Below are positions 29,935 through 37,431 of a DNA stretch of 64,000 nucleotides, in pieces. Source of the DNA: Bacteroides sp. M10 (GTDB lineage: Bacteria; Bacteroidota; Bacteroidia; Bacteroidales; Bacteroidaceae). The stretch covers positions 2,376,501-2,440,500 of the forward strand of contig NZ_CP060488.1 of NCBI RefSeq assembly GCF_014334015.1, given 5' to 3'. A program made the translations under genes and the position numbers. Each line of letters starts with the position of its first letter. Within the stretch, counting starts at the first letter, position 1. The notes under the pieces are model-generated. The model was not told the origin of the DNA, searched no databases, and saw nothing but the letters and a program-made list of their open reading frames with translations.

Positions 29935-30085
29935 GCCTGTTATTTATAGACTATGTTTTGAATTTACACCTGATTGTTTTACAGAGGTTACTGTCGGTTT
30001 CATTTTATATCTTTCATGTTACATTAGGCTATATTTGTTCTCCTTCCTGTATCCATGTTGTTAATTGTAGCTATAGTTACGTTGG

Positions 30086-30112
30086 GATACCGGTATCGTT
30101 CCATTGAAGTGT
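30086..30112. repeat. Outer left part of array B, cut off by IS66
   Basis: GATACCGGTATC (30086-30097) contains CGGTATC at 30091. If the IS and one target copy are removed, this lies exactly 22 bp upstream of the CGGTATC now at 32491, so the array continued to this side before the insertion. Confidence 0.6.
30105..30112. repeat. Target-site duplication of IS66, left copy
   Basis: TGAAGTGT immediately precedes the left terminal repeat and is repeated at 32483-32490 immediately after the right one. Eight bases is the size known for IS66-family elements. Confidence 0.92.
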
Positions 30113-30158
30113 GTAAGCATTCGGGCTCGTGCGTGTTTCTTTCCCTTCTTTTCTTTCC

Positions 30159-30166
30159 TACCTTTG
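30159..30166 (+). promoter_or_regulatory. -7 box inside IS66 for its transposition genes
   Basis: TACCTTTG matches TAnnTTTG, 27 bases before the tnpB start. Confidence 0.5.
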
Positions 30167-30192
30167 TGCCTTCATAATCATCTTAATCCATT

Positions 30193-30702
30193 ATGTGTTC
30201 AGTATTAGTATTTTCTAGTGAAAGTGAAAAGCTGCGTAGTCTCTTATCCGAGTCTAACCATTTTGATTCTGTTCTTTTCATATTTGATGGTGGTCGTCGT
30301 TATAAAGTTTCGGCTTCCAGTCTTGGCATCCATTCTCCTCAGGATCTACTTCTCCCCTTAGGTCTTGGTCTTTTCCGTAACAGTCCTTTCTGGTCTTATT
30401 ACCTTTATCCCAATGGTTGTAATTTCCATAAAGGTATTGACGGTCTTTGTGGCGAGGTCATCCGGCACACGGGTTCTTGCGTGTCAGAGCAGAGTTGTCA
30501 TATTTTTCTTGACCGTTCCCGTAGCAGATTGCATATCCTCTATCGGTGCGAGGACGAATACCGACTGGAATGCCGTCGTCTGAACCACAGTTCTTTCTTC
30601 TTGAAAAAGGACGAACGGAAAAGAGATTTTCTTCAAATTTCCTGGAATCGCCTGAATGAGCTGCTTACTGTTAAAAAGTATCGGAAAACAGTTGAAAAGT
30701 AA
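30193..30702 (+). CDS. tnpB: IS66 accessory protein, TnpB type
   Basis: 169 residues. Residues about 70-140 contain the TnpB (IS66 Orf2) signature: a YPNGCNFHKGIDGLCGEV core equivalent to the family's C-D-M-R-K-G-I-D-G-L, then CHIFLDRSRSRLHILYRCEDEYRLECRRL. About 65 extra N-terminal residues (MCSVLVFSSESEKLRSLL...) precede it; these are not part of the usual 115-residue TnpB and may replace the missing tnpA function, which is speculation. TnpB is required with TnpC for IS66 transposition; its biochemical role is poorly known. Confidence 0.8.
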   Translation: MCSVLVFSSESEKLRSLLSESNHFDSVLFIFDGGRRYKVSASSLGIHSPQDLLLPLGLGLFRNSPFWSYYLYPNGCNFHKGIDGLCGEVIRHTGSCVSEQSCHIFLDRSRSRLHILYRCEDEYRLECRRLNHSSFFLKKDERKRDFLQISWNRLNELLTVKKYRKTVEK

Positions 30703-30771
30703 TCTCCCATCCTACAAGCCGTACAGGTTTATTTTGATAACTTTGCCACATAATAAAAAAGTGGATATGCA

Positions 30772-32385
30772 GTGAAAGAACCAGTCATTACCTTTACTTT
30801 GGAAGAGTACGAAGAGTTGCGCAAGGAACGTGAACGTCTTGAAAAGGAACATGCGGAACTTCAGAGAAAATACGCAGCCTCTTTGCAGGAGTATTCCCGC
30901 CAAGTTGAGGAAATCTCAGCCTGTACAGCCGTCATTGCTGACCTGAGATGGAAATTGGCTGATTTGACACGCCGTTTATGGGGTAAATCCAGTGAAAAAC
31001 GTCATCTTCCCGAAGATGCCAACCAATTGAGCATCTGTTTTGAATCTCCGTCCGATGTCAATGACCCGGTAGCGGAGGAGCAGAAAACGGCTGAGAAATC
31101 TGCCCGGTCGGAGAATGGTTACAATCGTTTCCGTAAGAGCTTCACCCAAAAGATTACTCCCCACGCCCGTAAGCCCATCGATCCGTCCCTTCCCCGTGAA
31201 GAAATCATCATTCCCATGCCGGAAGGTCTTTCTCTGGAGGGAGCGACGAAGCTGGGGGAGGAAGTGAGCGAACAATATGCCGTCAGCCCTGCCCGATTCT
31301 ATGTGAGACGCATCATCCGTCCTAAATACCGGCTTGCCGACGGTCGTATCATAACTGCTCCCATGCCCGTAATGGCACACCCTCACAGCAATGCCTCGGA
31401 GAGTGTACTGTCCCACATTGCCACCGCCAAATATTACGATCACCTGCCTCTGCACAGACAGCTGGACATTTTTGAGCGTGAAGGCATCCATCTGAGTCCT
31501 TCCACCGTAAGTAACTGGATGATGGCTGCCGCACAGCGTTTGGAGCCGATCTACAATGAGCTTCGTGAACTGGTTAAGGACAGTTATTACGTCATGGCCG
31601 ATGAGACGCCCCACCCCGTACTTGAAAGCGACCGACCCGGTGCTCTTCATCGCGGGTATATGTGGAACTTCTATCTGCCCCGGTTTCATACCCCCTTCTT
31701 TGAATATCACAAGGGGCGTGGCAGCAGCGGAATAGACACACTGCTGGCAGGACAGGTCCGCGTGGTACAGAGTGACGGCTTTGCAGTATATGACGAGTTC
31801 GACACGCTACCCGGAAAGTTGCACTTGTGCTGTTGGGCACACGTCAGGCGCAAGTTTGTGGAAGCGGAAGGAAATGACCCTCCCAGAGCAAGGTATGCAC
31901 TTGAACAAATAGGCAGACTGTATGCTGTGGAGGAGGAAATCAGGATAGAACATCTGGAAGGCGAGGCTGTAGTAAAGCTTCGCCGGGAAAAATCGTACCC
32001 TATTATCAAAGGACTGGAAAAATGGTGCAAAGAGGAATATGAACATACGGTCGATAAATCGCCTGTTGCCAAGGCCATATTCTATATGTACACACGCTTT
32101 GAACAACTGTCCGGATATGTCAATGATGCACAGTTCTGCATTGATAATAATCCGGTGGAGCGTTCTATTAGACCGTTGACTGTAAACAGAAAAAATACAC
32201 TCTTCTCCGGATCGCATGAGGCAGCACACGCAGCGGCAATATTCTTTTCACTGATGGGATGTTGCAGGGAAAATAAGGTGAACCCAAAACTATGGATGCA
32301 GGACGTGGTGATTAGAGTACAGGATAAAGAAAGAGAAGAGAAAAACGACTACTCCGATTTACTGCCATTTAATTGGAAAGGATAA
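30772..32385 (+). CDS. tnpC: IS66 transposase, TnpC
   Basis: 537 residues, GTG start at 30772. Layout: N-terminal leucine-zipper coiled coil (8-65), an LWGKSSEK motif (69-76), a region where the IS66 zinc finger lies but without its CxxC cysteines, then the DDE core with Asp277 in MADETP, Asp335 in VQSDGF, the CCWAHVRRKF block (353-362) and Glu463 in DNNPVERSIRPL, followed by the C-terminal IS66 domain (NTLFSGSHEAAHAAAIFFSLM). All three catalytic acids are present and the frame is intact, so an active transposase is likely. It starts 69 bases after the tnpB stop. Confidence 0.93.
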   Translation: MKEPVITFTLEEYEELRKERERLEKEHAELQRKYAASLQEYSRQVEEISACTAVIADLRWKLADLTRRLWGKSSEKRHLPEDANQLSICFESPSDVNDPVAEEQKTAEKSARSENGYNRFRKSFTQKITPHARKPIDPSLPREEIIIPMPEGLSLEGATKLGEEVSEQYAVSPARFYVRRIIRPKYRLADGRIITAPMPVMAHPHSNASESVLSHIATAKYYDHLPLHRQLDIFEREGIHLSPSTVSNWMMAAAQRLEPIYNELRELVKDSYYVMADETPHPVLESDRPGALHRGYMWNFYLPRFHTPFFEYHKGRGSSGIDTLLAGQVRVVQSDGFAVYDEFDTLPGKLHLCCWAHVRRKFVEAEGNDPPRARYALEQIGRLYAVEEEIRIEHLEGEAVVKLRREKSYPIIKGLEKWCKEEYEHTVDKSPVAKAIFYMYTRFEQLSGYVNDAQFCIDNNPVERSIRPLTVNRKNTLFSGSHEAAHAAAIFFSLMGCCRENKVNPKLWMQDVVIRVQDKEREEKNDYSDLLPFNWKG

Positions 32386-32397
32386 ACAAGAAAGGTT

Positions 32398-32444
32398 TAT
32401 AAAGTCAAAAGCCAGACGTACTCCGTCTGGCTTTTGACTTTATA
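32398..32444 (+). terminator. Strong hairpin terminator at the end of tnpC
   Basis: TATAAAGTCAAAAGCCAGAC plus one G (32398-32418) pairs perfectly with 32424-32444 around a 5-base loop: a 21-bp stem. It lies 12 bases after the tnpC stop and inside the right IS end, so it would also block transcription from entering or leaving the element. Confidence 0.8.
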
Positions 32445-32482
32445 AGAGTTTGGAGAGAATACGCACGAGACCGAATGCTTAC

Positions 32483-32490
32483 TGAAGTGT
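32483..32490. repeat. Target-site duplication of IS66, right copy
   Basis: TGAAGTGT directly after the right terminal repeat, identical to 30105-30112. Confidence 0.92.
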
Positions 32491-32605
32491 CGGTATCACT
32501 AATTTCCCACGGCCGTGACAAGATCTTTCCACGGCCGTGGTAGGAACTCTTCACGGCTGTGGGAAGAAGCTACCACGGCCGTGATGAATTAAGTATATCG
32601 GTATC
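32491..32605. repeat. 22-bp-period array B (CCACGGCCGTGG words)
   Basis: CCACGGCCGTG occurs at 32507, 32529 and 32573, and its variant TCACGGCTGTG at 32551: four units exactly 22 bp apart. The word is a near-perfect palindrome and much richer in G+C than its surroundings. Outside the core a second word, CGGTATC, occurs at 32491 and 32599, and once more at 30091 on the far side of IS66. Each unit is a 12-base dyad plus a 10-base variable spacer. Confidence 0.85.
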
Positions 32606-32735
32606 CTGATCGAACAATAGTGATTGAATGATATAAGCATACCAGTTGTATGACGGATGTTTAATGGGGGCTTGTCGTGAAAGGTAAGTAAAGCTGGATG
32701 GATAGGAGATCCGGGAGAGTAAAATCATAAAATAA

Positions 32736-32854
32736 TAGGCTGACAATAAAACATATAAAATGATATTGTCAGCCTATTGTCAGGGCTTATTGTCAGCGTC
32801 TAATGAACTGTAAATCATTTATCTAATAACTAGAAACGATAGGCTGACAATAAG
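32736..32854. repeat. Cluster of TATTGTCAG/CTGACAATA inverted repeats after GH115
   Basis: TATTGTCAG occurs at 32764, 32775 and 32788 and its inverse CTGACAATA at 32740 and 32844. TAGGCTGACAATA (32736-32748) pairs perfectly with 32764-32776 over 13 bp with a 15-base loop, and CTTATTGTCAGC (32786-32797) pairs with 32843-32854. The cluster lies 79 bases beyond the GH115 stop on the minus strand, so it may act as terminator or 3'-end stabiliser. The spacing is not 22 bp, so it is distinct from array B. Confidence 0.65.
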
Positions 32855-32932
32855 AACTGCAAAATTTGTATGTGAATATAATCTGTGATGTAGTTATTAA
32901 CTCATCCCTGCATTGATTGGATTGATCTTTTT

Positions 32933-35470
32933 TTATTTACTTTCTCTTTTGCTTTTCGATTCGTTCATAAACAGATAAGATTTCTTGTAGCCTCCGTAGT
33001 CTACGACTAGCTTTTCAAGCACGATGCCCGGATCAAGAGGTTTGAAAGTGATTGTCTGCATACCGTCTGATGTGTTTGGTACATTTAATTTCGCTTTTTT
33101 CTCAACGATGCGTCGTGCAACTGTCGGATAGTATATGCTGTATACATTTTCAGGAAGCTCGTTTAAGTTATGATTGAAATTGATTGTCTGATCCTTTCCT
33201 CCTTCAAATCCGATACTGTACTCATGTCCTTTGCGGTCATGGAAGGCAAGAGTTGATTTTACTATCACGTGGACAGTCACCTTGTCGATGCCTTTAGGCA
33301 ATTTTATCTTGTAGGAGATGGAAGCTCCGTCAGTCGGTTGTGTGTAAGGCATCAGAGCCATGCCACTAAGGGTACGTCCCATATAGGGGATCACTGTCCA
33401 TTCCGTACCTGGCGCTGCTTTAGCGCTGTAATAATGTTCGGCTTCTATGGCTATATATCCGTCTTGCCCGGTGAAGACGTATCCGTCGACTGCTTTTTCC
33501 GGATTCTCGATGCGGTAGATTTTGGGCAGTGTATCAGCGGGGAAGTTATCATTCCACGATGTATAACCGATATGTTTCTGAATCATCATATTCTTCCATT
33601 TGCCGCCGGACATAATGTTGTTATAATCGTCACTCAACGCTTTATCCCGTGCAAAAGCCTGTTCCACTTTATCTGCCCATTCGTTAGCTTGCGGATTGTT
33701 TTCTTTGTACAATTTATGGTTCATGGCTTGTGCATAATACATTTCGTACAGGTTTGCCATGGCTTGAACGGGGAAGAGAATCAACTGCTTGTAGGCATCT
33801 TTATATTCCGGTTTCAGTGATATGTATTGTCTCAAAGCTTCCGCTTCCAGTTTCAGATATTCATCAGATACTTGTTTCCATTCGCCTGTCTCCAGGTTAT
33901 ATGTATTCCGGTCGAGCATTTCTCCCGTCACGCGACCGTTGTATTTGCTGTACAGGTTTAAGATTCGCATGGCTTCATCCGCCTGGTCTTCGCCAAACTG
34001 CTGTGCGCAGAAACGACGGGGATGATCTAATAAGTTGGAGACGTTGAACTGTTTGGGATTCCATGCCATATCCATGAAGAGCGTGATGGGATATTCCATG
34101 GGTTTCAAATCGCCTACATTCAGTATCCATAGCTTTTCTACTCCGTAATCGTATGTGAGTTGAAGTTGCTCCCACATATTTTGTATAGGGGTTACGTTCA
34201 GCCATTTGGAATTTCTCGGAGCGCCTACGTAGTCTACATGGTAATACATACCCCAACCGCCCGGATGCTTACGTTCCTTGGCATTCGGCAGGCGGCATAC
34301 ATTGCCCCAATTATCATCACACAATAGCATGATAACATCATCGGGCACACGCATACCTTTATCATAATAATCCAGTACTTCTTTGTATAGTGCCCATACT
34401 TGCGGAGTTTCTTTGGCAGGACGTTTGGTAATCTCTTCAATAATCTTGCGCTGGTTTTTCACTACATTCTCCAGAAGTTTCACATTGGTGCTTTTACTCA
34501 TGGCCGCATCACCGTCTCCGCGCATACCGATGGTTACGATATCCTCTGTACCTTGCATACGTTCGATACCTTCACGGAAGAACTGATCGATGACCTTTTG
34601 GTTGGTCGAATAGTCCCATGCACCATATTCTTTGCGTTTGCGTGACCATTCCTGATGATTACGTGCCATCGGCTCGTGGTGGGATGTGCCGATAATGACT
34701 CCCATCTCACTTGCTGTCTTGCTGTTCTGCGGATCATCCTGATAGAAAGCCCAACTCCACATGGCCGGCCAAAGGAAATTACCTTTCAGGCGTAGTATCA
34801 GTTCGCACACCCGTGCATAAAAACGATGGTCACCATAGTTGGTGCCATAAGTGTGTTTCACCCATCGGGTAAGACACGGTGCTTCATCATTCAGAAAGAT
34901 GCCGCGATAGGTTACGGCCGGTTCTCCGTCCGAGTACTGTCCGGATTTGATATATACATTGGGCTGTTTCATGACGGGAACATCTGCCCACCAATACCAG
35001 GGAGATACTCCCATCTGTTCGGAAAGTTCGTAGATACCATAAATAGTACCGCGTCTGTCGCTACCGATGATAACTACCGCTTCATCTACCCCTTCACAAG
35101 GATTGGCGATGACTTGCAGGATATATTTTTCATTTTTCCCATCCAATTCCTTTTTGTCTATTTTTCCTGCTGACACCAGCTTCTTTATAAAAGGAGTGCC
35201 GTAAGTACCTGCGATGATACACCGTTTCGAACTTGCGCTTGTTAAGAGTTCGGGCTTTTTTCCGCATACCTGCAGTATGTCTTGTTGAAGATTGCCGGCA
35301 GCAATCATTACCCCTTTGTCTTCGGAAGAATCTATGTATATCGGACAAGGAACTCCGTTGGCAACCAACGGGAAATGGTTGCCGGTTGCTGTGAATACTA
35401 CGAATGGTTCAGCGGCAAATGCCGCTATACTCACAACAGAGAGATAGAAGAATAGAAATAACTTTTTCAT
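32933..35470 (-). CDS. GH115 alpha-glucuronidase
   Basis: 845 residues from the ATG at 35470, which gives the signal peptide MKKLFLFFYLSVVSIAAFA; an upstream ATG at 35503 would bury it. GH115 enzymes remove (4-O-methyl-)glucuronic acid from internal xylose units of xylan. Visible family stretches: YGIYELSEQMGVSPWYWWADVP (N-terminal domain), YRGIFLNDEAPCLTRWVKHTYG, FLWPAMWSWAFYQDDP, GMRGDGDAAM, MLLCDDNWGNVCRLP (catalytic barrel) and a C-terminal beta-sandwich (AIEAEHYYSAKAAPGTEW...). It has its own promoter box and ends in the repeat-rich region next to IS66. It is the strongest single indicator that this PUL targets glucuronoxylan. Confidence 0.93.
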   Translation of the reverse strand: MKKLFLFFYLSVVSIAAFAAEPFVVFTATGNHFPLVANGVPCPIYIDSSEDKGVMIAAGNLQQDILQVCGKKPELLTSASSKRCIIAGTYGTPFIKKLVSAGKIDKKELDGKNEKYILQVIANPCEGVDEAVVIIGSDRRGTIYGIYELSEQMGVSPWYWWADVPVMKQPNVYIKSGQYSDGEPAVTYRGIFLNDEAPCLTRWVKHTYGTNYGDHRFYARVCELILRLKGNFLWPAMWSWAFYQDDPQNSKTASEMGVIIGTSHHEPMARNHQEWSRKRKEYGAWDYSTNQKVIDQFFREGIERMQGTEDIVTIGMRGDGDAAMSKSTNVKLLENVVKNQRKIIEEITKRPAKETPQVWALYKEVLDYYDKGMRVPDDVIMLLCDDNWGNVCRLPNAKERKHPGGWGMYYHVDYVGAPRNSKWLNVTPIQNMWEQLQLTYDYGVEKLWILNVGDLKPMEYPITLFMDMAWNPKQFNVSNLLDHPRRFCAQQFGEDQADEAMRILNLYSKYNGRVTGEMLDRNTYNLETGEWKQVSDEYLKLEAEALRQYISLKPEYKDAYKQLILFPVQAMANLYEMYYAQAMNHKLYKENNPQANEWADKVEQAFARDKALSDDYNNIMSGGKWKNMMIQKHIGYTSWNDNFPADTLPKIYRIENPEKAVDGYVFTGQDGYIAIEAEHYYSAKAAPGTEWTVIPYMGRTLSGMALMPYTQPTDGASISYKIKLPKGIDKVTVHVIVKSTLAFHDRKGHEYSIGFEGGKDQTINFNHNLNELPENVYSIYYPTVARRIVEKKAKLNVPNTSDGMQTITFKPLDPGIVLEKLVVDYGGYKKSYLFMNESKSKRESK

Positions 35471-35533
35471 GGTTTCAATATTTAATAATTTGTGGTTAAT
35501 CATTTATTATTCCACTTGTACTGTGACACGATG

Positions 35534-35541
35534 CAAAGATA
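35534..35541 (-). promoter_or_regulatory. Bacteroides -7 box for GH115
   Basis: TATCTTTG on the minus strand, followed by GC as often seen, 64 bases upstream of the GH115 start. It separates GH115 from the upstream murQ cluster. Confidence 0.6.
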
Positions 35542-35732
35542 GTTGGTATTGATAAGAACGGGCTTTTGGTATGTTTCAATTATTTATACTGTTGATACCT
35601 GTCGACTTTTTTTTGAAGTTTTTTTCTTTATGGATAATACGGGGGAGTGTGAACAAACAGGTTTGCTCAATAAATGTTTTTGATTTTGTTTCAAAATCTT
35701 TTTATCTTGTATGTGTGGGGACTTTAAGGTGC

Positions 35733-36548
35733 TTAATAGTCTTTTGAGTGTTGATAGGCGTCAATCGCTTTTTTCACCGAACCGTGTAACAGCAACAATT
35801 TCTGTGCATGGTCATGATCTAATCCCAGTTCCTCCATAATCATTCTGGTTCCTCTTTCTACCAGTTTATGATTGCTAAGCTGCATGTTTACCATCTTATT
35901 TCCTTTCACCCGTCCGAGTTGAATCATCACCGACGTACTAATCATGTTCAGAATCATTTTCTGTCCGGTGCCTGATTTCATTCTCGAACTTCCCGTGACA
36001 TATTCCGGACCGACAATCATTTCGATGGCGACATCTGCTTCTGCCGCCATCGGAGAATCCGGATTGCTGGTGATGCAACCTGTCAGGATGCCATGCTTGC
36101 GGGCTTCCCGTAAAGCACCGATTACATAAGGGGTAGTGCCCGAAGCGGCAATGCCAATCACGGTGTCTTTGGGGTTGATGTGATATTCGGTAAGTTCTTC
36201 CCATCCCCGGCCCATATCGTCCTCGGCGCCTTCTACCGGATTGCGCAGGGCGGTATCTCCACCGGCTATCAATCCGATAATCCAGCTAGGAGGCATTCCG
36301 AATGTCGGTGGTATCTCCGAAGCGTCTAGTACTCCCAAGCGACCACTGGTGCCTGCACCCATGTAAAAGATACGTCCGCCCTGTTTCATGCGGGGCACAA
36401 TCTGGTTGACGAGCAGTTCGATTTGTGGAATGGCTTTTTGAACGGCTAACGCTACCTTTTGGTCTTCCCGGTTAATGTCTTCTAATATTTCCCGTACGGA
36501 CTTCTTTTCCAGATTGTCGTAGAGCGACGGTTGTTCGGTTATCTGCAT
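35733..36548 (-). CDS. murQ: N-acetylmuramic acid 6-phosphate etherase
   Basis: 271 residues, cytoplasmic. MurQ cleaves the D-lactyl ether of MurNAc-6-phosphate to give GlcNAc-6-phosphate. The SIS domain is clear: FYMGAGTSGRLGVLDASEIPPTFG (61-84) with Glu78 in SEIPPT at the position of the family's catalytic Glu, plus GIAASGTTPYVIGAL and TGSSRMKSGTGQKMILNMIS. Length is close to the usual 270-300. It is the last gene of the cell-wall salvage cluster, 31 bases after the kinase gene. Confidence 0.95.
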   Translation of the reverse strand: MQITEQPSLYDNLEKKSVREILEDINREDQKVALAVQKAIPQIELLVNQIVPRMKQGGRIFYMGAGTSGRLGVLDASEIPPTFGMPPSWIIGLIAGGDTALRNPVEGAEDDMGRGWEELTEYHINPKDTVIGIAASGTTPYVIGALREARKHGILTGCITSNPDSPMAAEADVAIEMIVGPEYVTGSSRMKSGTGQKMILNMISTSVMIQLGRVKGNKMVNMQLSNHKLVERGTRMIMEELGLDHDHAQKLLLLHGSVKKAIDAYQHSKDY

Positions 36549-36579
36549 ATTGATAATGGTGATTGACTAAAAATACAAA

Positions 36580-37431
36580 TTACAAGGATTGAGATGAAGC
36601 GGTATGATATAAAATTAATCCCTCCATCGGACTTTGCAGAATCTTTCCGATTCTGATTCCTGTCTCTTGTGCAGCTTCTTGTAATATCTCCTTGTAGCAG
36701 TGAGCCACTGATCCGATAAAGTGTGCAGGATACTGTGTATAATCATATTGCATTACGTTTCTTCGGAAGAAAGCAATAAAACTGCCAAGCACTAATTGTC
36801 GTATCCCCGGCTCTTCCAGATGTTGCGCTATAAAAGGGGACAGACTTGCCAGGAAACGATTCGGGAAGGGCTGACGGTAAACCCGGTCGATGATTTCGGG
36901 AGCTGTCAGGTCGAATTGTTTTAGAAATGCTTCTTTGATGGCAGGCGAAAGTTGATTCTTCAGAATGTCTCCCACCAGTAATTTGCCAAGGACGGCTCCA
37001 CTTCCCTCGTCGCCCAGGATAAAGCCTAAAGGGGAGATGTTGTTGACAATTTCTTTTCCATCATAGAAACAGGAGTTGGAACCTGTTCCCAGAACACAGG
37101 CAATGCCTGCTTCATGGCCGCATAATCCACGGGCAGCAGCTAACATATCCGAGTAGGCTTTGATGTTCCCGACAATAGGTAAACTGTCGGCTATCGCCCG
37201 TCGGAGAACGGGAGCTTTCTCGGGTGTACAACCTGCACCGTAAAAGTAAACGGAGTTGATAGTCCCTTCCGGCAATTGTGGCAGGAGGGAATGTGTCAGT
37301 TCTTGCTGAATTTCTTCTTCTGACTGGAAGAAAGGGTTAAGCCCTTTCGTTCCAATCCGTTTGATAGGTGTGCCGTTGAGGATGACACACCAGTCAGTCT
37401 TGGTAGAACCACTATCTGCAATAAGTATCAT
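36580..37431 (-). CDS. murK: Amino-sugar kinase of the BadF/BcrA ATPase type (MurNAc/GlcNAc kinase)
   Basis: 283 residues, cytoplasmic. N-terminal phosphate loop DSGSTKTDW (6-14), ATP-binding LGTGSNS (114-120) and GFILGDEGSGAVLGK (136-150) define the BadF/BadG/BcrA/BcrD sugar-kinase family. Its position directly before murQ indicates that it makes MurNAc-6-phosphate. The Tannerella forsythia murTKQ cluster, as I recall it, has the same order. Its stop-start junction with the upstream DUF5009 gene overlaps by 4 bases, so translation is probably coupled. Confidence 0.82.
   Translation of the reverse strand: MILIADSGSTKTDWCVILNGTPIKRIGTKGLNPFFQSEEEIQQELTHSLLPQLPEGTINSVYFYGAGCTPEKAPVLRRAIADSLPIVGNIKAYSDMLAAARGLCGHEAGIACVLGTGSNSCFYDGKEIVNNISPLGFILGDEGSGAVLGKLLVGDILKNQLSPAIKEAFLKQFDLTAPEIIDRVYRQPFPNRFLASLSPFIAQHLEEPGIRQLVLGSFIAFFRRNVMQYDYTQYPAHFIGSVAHCYKEILQEAAQETGIRIGKILQSPMEGLILYHTASSQSL

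Larger units (their letters stand above)
30113..32482 (+). mobile_element. IS66-family insertion sequence, complete
   Basis: A 2370-bp element with 22-bp terminal inverted repeats (30113-30134 and 32461-32482, matching at 21 of 22 positions) beginning GTAAGC, the GTAA-type end typical of IS66. It is flanked by an 8-bp duplication. It carries a TnpB-type and a TnpC (DDE transposase) gene; no separate tnpA was found. A promoter box (TACCTTTG, 30159-30166) and a strong terminator (32398-32444) lie inside the ends. It is inserted between the minus-strand GH43 and GH115 genes of the PUL, in the margin of repeat array B. The intact ends and frames suggest a recent, possibly active copy. Confidence 0.95.

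Noticed and set aside
30976..31710. 244-codon minus-strand frame opposite tnpC
   Set aside because: Antisense to the transposase, whose DDE residues are intact; the translation shows no recognisable fold.
32507..32584. CRISPR array
   Set aside because: Units are 12-base palindromes with 10-base spacers, only four copies, and no cas genes nearby; CRISPR repeats and spacers are both longer.
35682..35698. GATTTTG-TTT-CAAAATC hairpin as murQ terminator
   Set aside because: Weak AT stem, and on the murQ strand it is followed by A rather than T residues.
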